Source of the DNA: Onchidella celtica
Lineage: Eukaryota; Mollusca; Gastropoda; Systellommatophora; Onchidiidae
Assembly: GCA_963931925.1 (NCBI GenBank)
Contig: OZ007569.1
Location: 61,246,050 to 61,310,049, forward strand
Direction of reading: 5' to 3'
DNA length: 64,000 nt
The translations under genes and the position numbers were made by a program. Below, one piece after another: positions 1-56,908 of the stretch (position 1 is its first letter; every line of letters starts with the position of its first letter). The notes under the pieces are model-generated. The model was not told where the DNA came from. It saw only the letters and a list, made by a program, of their open reading frames with translations, and searched no databases.

Positions 1-1347
1 CATGTAATATCAGTTTAAAATGATAACATTATTCCATCACATCATCCACCCACACATGTTACTTGATACAGCGTTTACATCCGCTTCCTCTATGTACATT
101 TCATCTTCATGTGGTAGCGTTGAGCAACTGCACCCCATCCCTCCACTAACCACAGCCAATTTATTAGTTCCACTTGATATTTTTAAAAATTGCCACTTGT
201 CTTTCTCATTTTTTTTTTTTTTTTTGCGAATGACGTACTGTGAAAACTAAAATGAATCTACTGTGATGAGGTTTTCAATCTATTACAAATACAATTATCT
301 ACCATCACCAGGCAAGAGATATTCCTATAAAAGTCATATTCATAAATATTGATGCCATATCAACTTTTTGTCTACGGTATCCTGAATCGGTTGAGACAAT
401 GGGTTGTTCTTGTCTAGAGTCCCGAAAATGAATTTCTCGGAGTTTAGAAATTACACGTTTTTAAAACAACAACAAATCATTACATGAAGGCGTAAGTTTT
501 GGAGAAGGTTCTGAAACATACCAACAGCGAAACGCATCAATGGGTCGCATAAACATGAAATTAATCAACGACGTTTTTGGATCGGTTCAGTGCTGCCAGC
601 TTAAATCCGAAGGCCATCTTCATCAATCTAAAATGTAGGCAATTTTAAACCGCGCAACTACACACAAGTGTGACAAAAATCAATGATTCCAACTCTGAGA
701 TACAATGGGATATCTCTCAGTAGGTCAAAAGGAAGTGTTAATTAATTATTAATTGCTATATAAGAGAATAAAAAATGAAGATGCACATTTTTCACTTTAT
801 TGTGAGAGAGGATTCAGAGTGTGCTCTAAATCGATTGAAACTGCAGCATACTTAAGCTTATGAACGAGTACTAGCTTTCATGACGTGAGTATTTTTGTGA
901 GGACAGTTATTTTTTCTTTTAACTTGTCCACATAATGAGTGTTGAAATCTCTTTCTAACTGTTTCCTGTGCACGGTGGAGACAATCAGTTTTTCTTATGC
1001 CTTAAGAATATCATTCATACACACTATCATTGTAACCACATGCTTTCCCTTCTTTAGTAAACCATTTTAATATTCATAAGTACAAAAAAAAAAAGTATCG
1101 GTACAAGCTACTTCGGCCATGTAGTCCATTATATTCACCATCGGATTTTTGATACCTACCTGCGGACAATTACTGAAAATGTCATTGTGGCTATGACACC
1201 AAAGAAAATGTTACTGTTGCCAGTTAGTCCAACATAATTCTAACCCCAATCCTAGTCCTAAATTAAACATTTTCCACACACACAAAAAAATTTAAAGAAA
1301 TATTAATAACAAACTGACATGTAAATACATACATAAAATAAATACAT

Positions 1348-1417
1348 AAGAAAGAAAGAAAGAACGAAAGAAGAAAAGAAAGAAAGAAAGAACGAGAGAA
1401 AGAAAGAAAGAAAGAAA
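1348..1417. repeat. (GAAA)n purine microsatellite
   Basis: Imperfect AAG/GAAA tetranucleotide run with a few C interruptions, all purine on the plus strand. The minus-strand frame across it is Phe/Ser/Leu-rich and is an artefact. Confidence 0.9.
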
Positions 1418-2939
1418 CCATCTCAGCCGCGAGGCACAAATAATCACTCCAAAAAATATTTCTGTACTTTTTACTTTCTGAATTTCTCTGGCATTTCCGA
1501 TCAGTTGATTTAGAAAATGGAGCTGTACTGTGGTATTATGTTCATTTGTTTGCCAGATCCCCGAGTGTTGTGTTCGCTTCCAAGCACCTTGCAAAGCTAA
1601 TACGTGTCACCAAAGATTGTAGTTACTTCTACATTCTTTGGTGTCACCCACACCTTGGTCACCAACGGTAATAATACACTTCCACTGGGTCAAACGAAAA
1701 CTACAAAAATTCGGCAGAATTGTTTTTTGAAAAACTACAGGAAAGAAAGCTGCTGGCAGTGGCAGCAAGTATAAGCCATATGGAGAAGACTTGAAACCTG
1801 ATTTTCGGAAAACATTCACAATACTAGCAAGAGTAGCAACTACGATTAAGTTAACAACGAAATATTCCAGTCTTTTCATTCTTTGAACTAGAGAAAATGT
1901 CCACACTACTGAGACGATTCCCACACTCAACGTCATGACCACAAAATCACCACTTTTAACAATTACGTCCTTAAAACGAGTAATCTTATCAACTCAATCC
2001 TGAAAATAATTTCTCTGAGAGAAAACACCTCATCGTCACATGATTGTATTCAAATTCCACAAGAATTAAGTAAACAAAAGCATGCTTTTACTGTCGTGGT
2101 CTTGAGTATATGGACATTCCACCACCCCCCTCCTCCGCCCTTTATTCAAATACAAAGCTAAATTCCAAGACAATCTATGTTTTTGAACAATTTTACCCCG
2201 AGGCATGCACAAACACAATGCCACGTGCCATACAATGTGCCAGAATTAGGCAAATAAGTACACTTTAAGTCCATGAGTGGGTTAACAATGTTATTTAGGG
2301 CAGCAGTAAACAATTTGCTTGCCGTTAACCCGTAAGCTATTTATAAGTAATCAAAAGTAAATAAAATTGTCTTCTCCACAAATCTATAATCACCTAAATC
2401 AAATCTAAATAATGACAGTTCGCGGACAAACATTATAATCCCTTAATACAGTTTACAGACATTTATTAATAACCATCCAAGAAGTATTCTCAAAGACCTA
2501 ATAAACGTGCGGTGATTATTGGATTTATGGACATAATGACGTTGGTTTTAACGTAAACAATTAGACTCTATAATGATAATATGGATTATAATAATTCCGA
2601 GCAAATTAACATCAATTTAAAATCAAAACGGCGATAAAAAGAGTTCAAATTACTATATCAAGGGACGTTGAACGGGATTACACTGGGTTTTATCTTATGT
2701 CATTAACTCTTGTACGAATTGCAGTTTCACTGGTGACATCAGCAAGAAAAAAAAACAAAAAAACCCGATAAATATGTAACTCAAGTGCTGTCGGTAGCGC
2801 CAAAGTATTCCTTTAAATTCTTTTTTTGTTTCTTAAATTTTCATATTTTTATTTCTAACCTATCGAATGTCGGTAGTGACAGAAAGGCTTTCTTAGTTCG
2901 TTCATTTTCATTTATAAATAATTTTTCTTTTGATTGTCT

Positions 2940-3130
2940 CATTCTATTTATTTATTCAATTTTTTGTTTGGTTGCTATTTGTTGTAAATATAAGGTTTCC
3001 CATAATTTATTTTATCTATTTTATTTATTTTATTTAATTATTTATATATTTATTCATTTATTTATTTACTTATTTATTTTTTATTCCTTTTTACCTTATT
3101 CATTTCTTCGTTATTCATTTTTCTATTTAT
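2940..3130. repeat. TTTA-rich low-complexity block
   Basis: Repeated TTTAT and ATTTATTT words, nearly free of G and C. It has no coding character. Confidence 0.85.
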
Positions 3131-3589
3131 TTGAGTTGTGGTGCAAAAATATACCCCAATCTCCACAGTCCACAGTATAAAATTAATGAACCACAGGGCC
3201 ATAGTCATTCGGATCACGGGTTATCCGTCATACTTACTGTAATGTGCAAGGTACGTGACAGGGTGGTGGTAATGATGATGAGGTGGTGGAAGTGGGAGAG
3301 CGTGTAGCGGAAGGAAATGATAGAAGAGGAGGGAATGTTAACTTCCAAAAAAATATATTATGTAAACATACAAAAGGGAATAAAGTCGCGGAAAAAATAA
3401 TGTGTATCATAATCCACCATCATTCGAAAGGTTGTTTAGGAGAGGCGTGGGTCCCATATTCAGTGACTCGCTTTATCCGACTGTATGAATTAACTTAAAC
3501 CTCGATAAGTCCAAGACACGACTTAAGTGCCATTTCCAGTTTTAGATTATTTTCCCGAAGGGAGGAAGGGGTTCGGAACTGATTCCAAA

Positions 3590-3720
3590 TGTTTAAAAAA
3601 AAAGATACGGAATTATTATGTGTGGGGTCGCAGCAGGGCTTACAACGAACTCTTGGCAAAAAAAAAGAAAAGAAAATGTCGCAAAGCTCCTGGTTAGAAA
3701 TGAAGAACAAAGAAACCGGA
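3590..3720 (+). repeat. Dispersed repeat family R4, copy A (weak)
   Basis: Shares GTGGGGTCGCAGCA and then a GTCGCAAAGCTCC...AGAAAT word series with the copy near 35.13-35.24 kb (GTGGGGTCGCAGCA; GTAGCAAAGCCTCC...AGAAAT). The match is interrupted, so this is an old copy. Class unknown. Confidence 0.4.
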
Positions 3721-4015
3721 CACTAGCTAAGAGTAATAAAATATATATATAAAAAATAATAGTATTAAAACGTTAATATCTTAGGGAATTTGTGTCATGT
3801 TTAGCAGTTATTCTTCAAGAATCCTCGATAAAACCGCTTAGACAACTTTATGAACAAGGACTAAGCTTGATCCCTGGTGTGCAGATGTGATGATATTGAA
3901 AGTACAGCAATTGTGACCATACAAAATAAATTATACATTAAAAATGGCGGCTATTTACATTTAGACAGACAGTTCACAAAACGTATTGTTTTTACAGTAT
4001 GGGCTGTCTAAAATG

Positions 4016-4021
4016 TTTATT
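4016..4021 (-). terminator. Candidate polyadenylation signal for Vsx
   Basis: AATAAA on the minus strand about 150 bases downstream of the stop codon (plus strand TTTATT). It would give a short 3'UTR. More TTTATT words occur in the A/T-rich stretch below 3.2 kb, so a longer UTR is equally possible. RNA evidence would decide. Confidence 0.4.
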
Positions 4022-4171
4022 TACATTTCCACTAAAGATAACAACAACAACAACAAACAAACAACAATATAAGCAGCAACAACATCAACATCCTAACCAT
4101 CACTTGAAGAGAGGGGCTGAGGAGGGGGGTTGAGGGAGGGGGTCAAAACGAAAGAAAGAATATCACAAACA

Positions 4172-48695
<44,524 letters not shown>

Positions 48696-49654
48696 GTCTG
48701 TAAGTTGTTGAGTAGTGCCTCACAGATGAGTCAAGATTTTTTCCCAAGTCAAGCAATTCTCGGACACAATTTCAAACTAAAGACTGATAAAAAAAGTAGA
48801 CAGCTGTTTAACACAGCGATACAGAAAAGCTAGTGATTTACTATCATTTTTAAGGTATCATTCTGTGCTATAATTCTGTTTGCTGATGACAAAATAATTT
48901 TTTACTTTAAATTTTCTTGGAGGCGTATCAAACTCCTACAAATACTTTAACATACAATTTGATTAATACTTTTATCTATTATTATTTTAGAACATTAAAG
49001 ATTGGACATGAATAGCTTAAATAGAAATGTTCATATATCGTGCGCTTTTAATAATGGAATGGAAGTCCAGAATTAATTATGCATTCCAACTTAGAGTTTC
49101 ATTTGCAAAAGATATCTTATTCTGTCTCTCAAAAGAAGAAGAAGAAAAAAAAAGCAAGTTAGCTAATGAATAAGGGAGAATGGTGAAGCATTAAATTATC
49201 CCCCTGGTGCATTTTTTAATTAAAAAATATTTTTTTAAAAACATAATGGATACAAAACGGAGTATTAAGTTTTGTTGTTTTTTTTTCATATCAATTTCTC
49301 ACAGAACACAAGAAACCTACCAAATAAAAATTACAGTTTTAATATCCGACTTTGAACTCAGTGTGCCACTTGTCATGCAGTAATTCACTGTATAATATTG
49401 GTCCTTTTGGAAATAATAAACGCGTTACTGTACCAACTGGATTCCGAAGAGCGTTCCTATTCTTTTCTGAAGTCAGGGAACAGGAATGAATGTGTCCGCC
49501 TTGCCTTGCATTAGAACGAACACTGGAACAATGCTGAACAGTTTACAAGGTTTATTTATTAGATGCTAATCACAGAATTACCCCGTCTTTCCCCCAGAGG
49601 TTTTGGAATATTCTTCAGCCTTAAATCTCAGACGTTGAATTTATCGCTGATTAA

Positions 49655-49815
49655 CCTCGTGACGTAATGACCTTTCACAGCCCCACAGACGTATGACGTG
49701 GAGCGCAAGGATCCGCCTCGTAGGAAATCTCAGCGAATGCCCTGGCGCGCGTGGAAAGATTCGAGCAAATAATTGGCCATTATCGCTGCGTAGCCCCCTC
49801 CCACCTGTGACAAGA
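49655..49815 (-). promoter_or_regulatory. Candidate Vsx promoter-proximal region
   Basis: About 1 kb upstream of the Vsx start codon the composition changes to GC-richer, CpG-containing sequence. It has two CRE-like words (GTGACGTAATGA near 49,660 and ATGACGTGGA near 49,693), CCTGGCGCGCGTGG near 49,741, a CCAATTATT-type word (minus strand) and a CACCTGTG E-box near 49,802. No convincing TATA box was found. The transcription start is unknown. Confidence 0.35.
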
Positions 49816-51164
49816 GCGTTCGTTTAGTGTGCCTTCCCTTTTCTCTCTCTCCTTTTCGCCCCTTTTACAGGCGATGTGCGTTGAACGGTGCCTGTCTGTC
49901 GATTTTTGTCTCTCTTATCTTATAGACTCTTCAAAACTTCTCACACGTCGTCACACTGCAGACTCAGTCGTATCCTGCCTAACTAGTTTGTTTGCCCGTG
50001 GCCAAGTCGGCATGAAGGAGATAAAATTTGTCTTCATAGATCTGTTCAGTTCTGCGCTCTACTACTACGAGTTGGAGATGGTGACGGTGTATGGACATTG
50101 AACGTATCTCTGTAACTTCCACTCCCCCGACATTCTGCCTTCATCTTATCTCTTGGACAATACACTCAACATTCATTTGTTTTCTCTTTGGGTAAATCAG
50201 CCTGGAGTGTCAAGCGGTGTTGACCCCGGGTGTTTACAGATGGAGTGACATGTCGCTTTCATAGTTAAGCGTGTGATATAAAAGTATAAAGACGAAAACG
50301 AGCTTAAACCTCACCTACTGTTGCTTACTCGTTTGGAAAGGCGGTGTTTAAGGGAATATTATCAGAGTCGATTAGTAAAGGCAGGATACATTGAATATCA
50401 CGATAATAAATTAATACAGAGATACTTCATAATTGTGGATACGGAAAGAAGTTAAAAGTTCTCTAGTCAGGCCTACAGCTTTACTCCTTTAAAAGTTAAA
50501 AAGGAAACGAGCCTGAGCGTAGCAGTGACTCTGTTCAGTTTAATGAGACCTTCTTGAAGAATTTACTTTCTGTGGTATAAATGGCCAAGATACTGAAATG
50601 TTGTGGGAGACGACGTTGAAAAAAATAAAGTAAACAATTATTCACATTTAATTATTAAGTTGTCTTAGATCTCTGGATCTCTAATCTCACCTGGTGATGT
50701 CCCTACGTTGTTTTCTCCAAACCTGATGAATTTACAAATTTTCATTGGATCATTAATATAAGTATGAGACAGAACAAAAGAGGCTTTTAAAGACACACGT
50801 ATAATAGGTATCGTTGGCCCTGCAGTATCTTACTTCGATTTTAATAACAATTGTTCGAAGATCCATATGAATTTATTGTAGAAAACTCAAACAGTTCTTT
50901 TTTTAAAACCGTTTTCTCTGCTTTTCATAAACACTTCTGGGTTTGAGAACTCTATGTAAAACGTAGGGTGAATTCTTTCTATACGTGATATCAATACAAT
51001 TACTATCATATTATTAAGATATTTACAATGCCATTACACTAAGGGGGGGGGGGAAGGGGGTCTGTTTTTGTTTTCTTACAAATATGATGTATTTAGTTGC
51101 CGTCGTTTAGAGTGCTTCACAAACCTTATTTAGGTTTGTCCTTCACAGTCAAAATGTGACCAAA

Positions 51165-51262
51165 AGAAAAAGTTGTATGTAGCAAAGGCTCTAGTAAGAT
51201 ACAATACGGAAAAAATACAATAAAAAGTTGTGCTGTTTTATAATATTCTTTTCTTCAAGGGG
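51165..51262 (+). repeat. Dispersed repeat family R4, copy C
   Basis: AAAAGTTGTATGTAGCAAAG then GCTCTAGTAAGATACAATAC, closely matching 35,183-35,222. Further downstream both copies have a CTTCTTCAAGG-like word. Confidence 0.5.
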
Positions 51263-51398
51263 AAAGCGTCATTCTTGGCGAGATAATGAAGTAGGCCCTA
51301 TTAACGCAGAGTTCGAGGGCAGGAGTTGATATTTGTCCACGACAGATGATTCTATTGTTTTCTGTGATTCCTGACTGTGATCATTTGTAAAACCGTTA

Positions 51399-51462
51399 GT
51401 GTGTGTGTGTGTGTATGTGTGTGTGTGTGTGTGCTTGTGTGTGTGTGCGTGTGTGTGTGTTT
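51399..51462. repeat. (GT)n microsatellite, interrupted
   Basis: GTGTGT runs broken by AT, CT and GC dinucleotides. Confidence 0.93.
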
Positions 51463-52582
51463 ATAGAAAAACATTTAGTGTTGCCTAAATAAATACAGGA
51501 AGTTGCCATGTCCTTACGTGAACAGAGTTTGTCCTATAGGAACAGCAAGGGTAGGCTTAACATAATAAGTTTGTAATGATTACTCCCTTGTACTGTTCAT
51601 TGTGATAATATATAGTAGTCAACAGAATAAACGTTACTTCTAAAGGTGACCACAAAATATGAAGTAAAAAGACGCAAGACATGGTTTGAAGCTGCAAAGA
51701 TACGACGATTTGTGACATTTTTGCAGAAACCAATATTTCTGGAGTGTTTGACTCGAAGACAGCTGTTCACATAAGGACATTTTATGTACGATAGTAGTAG
51801 CTGTCTGGGGATTTTGTGTGCAGCAGTCATAATTAAAATAGAGTATAAAACCAAAGAGCTCATAGCAACTATACACTCGTTCTGTAAAACTAATATGCAT
51901 GTACTATTTACCACCATTGTTTTCTCTGTTGCTGTTTGTTCTTTCTAAAATGTGGTGGGCTCGAACACTTTTTTCTATTCTGCTTGGACACGGCAGTTTT
52001 GCCTTGTATTTCAAAAGTATTGGTACTTTCGTCCCGAGGGATGTTTAGCCTAGATTTTTATAGGCTGCATCGGTTCGTCATTCTGTTAATCACATTTTTG
52101 GCATGGGAAGATAAATACAAAAAAAAACAGGTTTAACAATAGTATTTCCGTAATTGGATGAATGTACATAATTTATGTAAATGCTCACGTATTATACATA
52201 TACACACACAGATCCACACAGACGCATGCACAATAAGAAGAAACAAAGAAAAAAATAGGCCTATTCTGACTAGACAGGTAAAAATTGATGAAAGAGTATA
52301 AAATGTACATCCCAATATTTTTCGGCACCTCTTGATTAAGGTGAAAAAGTGAGAATTCTACCGTTGTTGTGTGAATGTTCTTTCACATTCTGTATGACTC
52401 TTAACTGTTTTTAAACTCAATTCTATTGATTCTTCTTGTTATGATTCACATTCTTAAGCAAACAGACAGATAATCTACATGGAAATAGCAGTCCAGACTT
52501 TCGAACTCCTAATTATCGTGCTGTTGTCGAGACCCTGCAGAGCATTAATTATACTACGAGGTCAATGACCAGTTCCAACAAT

Positions 52583-53013
52583 CTAATGTTATAATATCAG
52601 TTTCCCACATTGGGTTTTCCATTGGATTTTCCACCTACTGGATGGTCCGACTCACACACCCCGTCCCTCAAGGCCAAGGTCGCATAGGAGCGGCTATCTT
52701 ACATAAAGATTCCGCCAACACGCCTGGCCCTTCCGGCCAGCTTGACCAGCCTTGGTCTCCCCCACTTGTTTGGCCATCCTTATAAAATGACCAGGGGTGC
52801 ACGTGAGTTAGGTAGTTAGATATCTCGGCCCTAGTTAGTTGTGTTTCGGTGTTAGTTACAATTTCAGCCTTATTAAAGAAAGCTTCACTCTTGTTATAAA
52901 CTGTAGTTACTAAATTAGTAGAGAATAAACTTAATGCCAAGCGAGTTGCTCAAAATTCTTGTGTTTGTTTATTTTGTCCAAGAACATTTAAATCCTCTCT
53001 CACATCACACTAA
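52583..53013 (+). mobile_element. Solo LTR of an LTR retrotransposon (52587-53009) with 4-bp target duplication
   Basis: The 423-base unit starts TGTTATAATATC and ends CACATCACA (TGT...ACA ends). It is flanked by CTAA on both sides (52583-52586 and 53010-53013). Inside are a TATA box (TATAAAA, 52781-52787) and, about 140 bases later, AATAAA (52924-52929) followed by a T/G-rich stretch (TTCTTGTGTTTGTTTATTTTG), the expected U3-R-U5 order on the plus strand. No internal coding region is adjacent, so it is a solo LTR left by recombination. The 4-bp duplication suits a Gypsy-type element, but the family cannot be named from the LTR alone. Confidence 0.75.
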
Positions 53014-53640
53014 ATATTACTATTACTCATGAAAGTACCAGTAATCTGTCGTTACATTGAATGTTTGTTAAAATACGACACTGATCTGATGTGTGTAGAA
53101 ACAATAAAACCATTATCGGGAGTACTTTGATTCGAATAAGTTTATTGTGTATAATTTTCTACTATGTATGATTTGCTTCAAGAATTTTCAGAATTTTCCA
53201 AAGATGAGAATGTCCATTAGAAAGGCAGCGTGTAGGATATCTTTATCATCTTTATTGCATCTTAGTCGACAGTTTGGAGCCAAACTGATGCAGACAAGAA
53301 ACTGACATTGACAATGTCTGTAGGTGACGCGACGCAAGTGTGAAAGTACGGTAAGACGTGGCAGTTGCTGGGAATCTCCGCTCTCCCAGCCATGTCTCAG
53401 GAGGTCAGTAAACGGTTTTCATGTCCATATAGGCCTATGGTGCCGGGAAAAATTTGGTTTCTTTAACAGTGTCCTGAATGTTCTTACCATTGAAGCCACC
53501 TGTCGCATGACTACAGAGCGATTCTGAGCAAAATCTGTCAGGAAAAATTACACAGAAATCTAACACAAGCAGTCTGCTCAGAATAACCTGAACAGTTTTA
53601 AAACAAATCAAGCTGGGTCGGAGCCCGACTTAACTATAGA
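53014..53640. other. Spacer between solo LTR and MITE M3
   Basis: No gene, RNA or repeat recognised. Confidence 0.5.
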
Positions 53641-54173
53641 TGAGTGTGCATGAGAAAACCCACAATATGTCGACAGAGTTGATTTTGAGAAAAACGGCTT
53701 TGAAGTGAAAATATTGGTCCGACACAAACTTCCAGCTTGGCTGTTGTTTAGGGGACCGTGGCATGTTACAGGGTAAACTGTAGACGAGCAGTGAACACTA
53801 CCCACTATGATCTCTATAAAGGCTTTGTAATTAGACTACGGTCTCCTAACAAGATCCAAAAACTTCCGACTTGGCTGTTGTTTAGGGGACCGTGGCATGT
53901 TACAGGGTAAACTGTAGATGAGCAGTGAACACTACTCAGTATGATCTCTATAACGGCTTAGTTATTAGACTACGGTCTCCTAACAGCAAACACTCCAATA
54001 TTAATGGGCCAATTAGCTATTGCCACTTTTAGGATTAAATGCCGTTTTCTCAAAATCTTATTTTAGGGGGGTCACTGACTTCAATTTATCAGAAATGTCT
54101 TGTCTTTTATTATGTGTACAGAACTCAAAATGTCACGTTTGCGACTTATTGTGGGTTTTCTCATGCAAACTCA
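53641..54173. mobile_element. MITE family M3, copy 1 (with internal 134-bp duplication)
   Basis: Terminal inverted repeats of 32 bases with two mismatches: left TGAGTGTGCATGAGAAAACC then CACAATATGTCG, right (inward) TGAGTTTGCATGAGAAAACC then CACAATAAGTCG. The interior matches copy 2 (62.57-62.97 kb) along its whole length except that here a 134-base block is duplicated in tandem (53728-53861 and 53862-53985). Each block contains a 107-base segment bounded by its own inverted repeat. No transposase. Target duplication not clear. Confidence 0.75.
53745..53985. repeat. Two tandem 107-bp inverted-repeat-bounded modules inside M3
   Basis: 53745-53851 and 53879-53985 each begin TGTTTAGGGGACCGTGG and end TACGGTCTCCTAACA, so TGTTTAGGGGACCGT faces TGTTAGGAGACCGT. 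The spacer is 27 bases. The same module occurs once in M3 copy 2 at 62675-62781 with identical length. Confidence 0.75.
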
Positions 54174-56400
54174 CTTTAGTTTTAATTTTTTTATTTTTTG
54201 TTGAAAGCTGTTTACTCATGATAGTCTGTCGATGGTCTGTGCCTTTTTTCTTTTCTGAAATGCTGTCTTTACGCTGACACTTTGTAGAGCCTCAACAACA
54301 AACAAACAAGAATATTAATTTTTTTTCAAAGGAACGACTCGCTTGTCTTTGCTTCTTCATATTTCATTCGAAATAAATGACAAGAATTCATTTATGTTTC
54401 TTTTTTTATGGATGACCAATAACTTTTGAACTGTTTTCTTCACCCTCCGTTTTAGATGTAGTTTCTGAACTGCGTGGAAAGGGGAAAGGGTAGATCGCAT
54501 TGTGTTACGCCTAGATATGCCGGCGGGTGTAGTAAAATTAACAGCTAGATTATACTTTTTTGTTCTCTTTGTCTTTAGTTCACCTTGAACTGCAAATCTG
54601 GCCTTCAAAAAAAATCTAAAATCAAGATTGTTTGGATTAGCTCAGCTGGTTATCTGTTTAACACCTTTCATATCCCCCCCCCCCCCAAAAAAAAAACCTA
54701 CTTTAATACAAACTTACCCCGAAAAGGTATGATGTTTTACTGATCCCGTTACATACCGCCAAAACCTTCTCACTGTTTAGACGTGTTGTTTGTATTGGCA
54801 GATATTTCACTTGTCATTTAAGACGTGTGGCTGGTGACCACAAACCGCATGTTACATCTATCGAAAAGGAGAGGGGTGGGCAGTGAGGGGATGAGCCGGA
54901 AAGTTGAAAACATAATTGCTTGATGGAAACGACTTTGACATAGATCTAGATCCATCCATAAGTTATTTCTCCAGAACTGTGGCGTCCAGTTGACGGCCAG
55001 TGCGTCTTAAAATGGTAGGCCACCACACAGATCAGTTTCGAGATACTGGTTAATTAGCGTACACAGTAGTTTTTGCTCATATTAATTGGATAGGATGAGC
55101 ATCTCAGCCCTCCATTCGGAAAAACGTTTTTCCGTTATGGCTCGCGGCTTGAAAAAGGCTAAGTAGCATTTGTCCAGAAGTCAGTCTGTGTTCATTTATT
55201 TTAAGATGTTTCGATTCCGATAGATTCCCACAGAGTGCAAGGACGTCAATTGCTAAAACACTTGTTTGATGAGGATTCTCTTTCTGTGTAGACCTTTCTT
55301 TTTTTGTGTGTTCGTTTGTTGTTTGTTGTTTTTCTTAGAACGCCCTACGATTACGGATCTCAGTTACGCCTAGCATATTGCTGCCTATAAATTTGGAATA
55401 AACTGAAAGAGAAGAGAAGTTGGGAGAGCTCTGGGGGATAGACACAGTGTCAGACTTAGCGTTACTGTTTAGAATATTATTATTACAAGTGGCAAACTTT
55501 GGATATTTGAATGTGGCAGAATTTTAAGAACTTTGTGCCACTAAAGGAGCAAAAAAGAACAATGGTGTTTCATTGTCACTTTAAACCACTCCTGAAAGTG
55601 ACTGCGTTCATTTTTTCGACCATAAATTTATATAGATGTTTTCCAGTTTTGGACTGCATACCCACGGATTCGAATTTCTAAATAATACATGACGTCTGAA
55701 TCTAAGGTCAAAATAAACTGGACAGTCGGGTTAATGAAGGAAGGAACCTTCAACATAATCATCTAAATTTGGAGATAGATCAGTGCCAATGAAACTTCGA
55801 CCAACATTTGCATATTGTATTGGGTTACCCCGAAAAGTATATCTTTGGAGACAAAAAAAGAAAAAAGGTATCATTTTAAAAATACTTTAATACAGTTTGT
55901 CATTGGGAAAGCACTTTATTGCCAAAGTAAAGACCCAGTAATAAGATTTTGCATACTTTCTCTTGCTATCTGATACTTCCCGAAAAAATGGGTTTAATCT
56001 CAGCCTCCAAAATGTTTCATAGAATGAGTCATACTGAGATTGAAAGTCCCCATGGAAATTGTGAGAAAATGGGAGAGTATGTGTGGGCTAATCCGACACA
56101 ATCATGTCTCATTTGTAGATAATCTGGGGGTAACAGTTACTGGACACAGCTCATTTAAAGATAATCCGAAGGTATTGATCGAATTTAGTTAGAATTAGAG
56201 TGTTATACAGGTCGTTTTGCACTCGTTGTATTCGTCACAGCCTGTGAAATTAAATCAGCGTAAACCTGGGTTTCCTTAATCCTTAAGAACTGATGGAACT
56301 TTGCACCGTCATTTCTCCATATTTGGTAATACCTCAGGTATCTGTATCTCCATTATGTAAGCAGATAGGTTAGGAAATATTTTTGTTTTCGCTGAGTGAG
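54174..56400. other. Intergenic, 54.2-56.4 kb
   Basis: No gene recognised. A tRNA-like fragment is listed separately, and a short poly-C/poly-A junction lies at about 54,676-54,697. Confidence 0.5.
54634..54665 (+). repeat. tRNA-like A-box fragment (SINE head?)
   Basis: GGATTAGCTCAGCTGGTTAT resembles the 5' arm of a tRNA and contains an A box (TAGCTCAGCTGG). No B box follows. Possibly a truncated tRNA-derived SINE. Confidence 0.4.
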
Positions 56401-56460
56401 CGAGACACGAATCTCCTCAAAAAAAAAAAAAAGCAATCAGCCACAAGATGAAGAGGTGCA

Positions 56461-56518
56461 GGGGGGGGGAGGGGGAGGGGAGACGGGGGGGGCGGGAGGG
56501 GAGCGGGGGGGGGGGGGA
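56461..56518 (+). repeat. G-run tract with quadruplex-forming potential
   Basis: At least eight runs of three or more G separated by one to three bases (A, GA, C), over 58 bases. On the minus strand it reads as a Pro-rich frame, which is an artefact. Confidence 0.9.
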
Positions 56519-56759
56519 AGAGAAACAGATGAAGAGTAGGAAGAACGAGAGTTGACAGGTGTCCCGGGGAAAAAATTGAAAAATGAAATTAATAGATTAA
56601 AATTTATCCATATCACCGCCCCCCCCCACCCCCTCCCCCCAACCAGCAACAACAAAATCATATAATATATTGTTATTAATAAATATTCAAATATTATTTG
56701 AGTTGTGTGTTGTGTGAACTGATGTGAGTTGTGAACTGCTGTGAGTTGTGAACTGTTGC

Positions 56760-56908
56760 GAGTGCAGTGCAGTGTGTTGAGCGCTTCGCAGGCAGCTCCA
56801 TTCTGCTCTGTGGTTGACATGTTGTTTCCGTAAAGCGCATAGAGCATTTTAAATGGATATGCGCTATATAAATGCTATACATTATTATTATTATTATTAT
56901 TATTATTA
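56760..56908 (+). mobile_element. 3' tail of a CR1/L2-like LINE or dependent SINE
   Basis: TAAAGCGCATAGAGCATT and ATGCGCTATATAAATGCT are followed by about nine ATT units. The full LINE at 58.5-60.5 kb ends in the same way (GCGCCTTGAGCC, GCGCTATATAAATGATC, (ATT)n), so this is a second, very short insertion of a related element in the same orientation. The preceding 60 bases carry a small repeat of GTGAGTTGTGAACTG. Confidence 0.6.

Larger units (their letters stand above)
1..4015. other. 3' flank of Vsx, no gene recognised
   Basis: A/T-rich sequence with only short, low-complexity open frames and no recognisable domain on either strand. It contains a GAAA-type purine microsatellite (1348-1417), a TTTA-rich block (2940-3130) and a weak member of a dispersed repeat (about 3590-3720). 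Confidence 0.6.
48696..52582. other. 5' flank of Vsx up to the solo LTR
   Basis: Besides the candidate promoter block there is no recognised gene. A repeat fragment lies at about 51.17-51.26 kb and a GT microsatellite at 51.40-51.46 kb. A 9-base poly-G is at about 51,045. Confidence 0.5.

Noticed and set aside
51597..51917. 106- and 86-codon overlapping minus-strand frames
   Set aside because: Two frames over the same bases with no domain and no codon preference; treated as chance.
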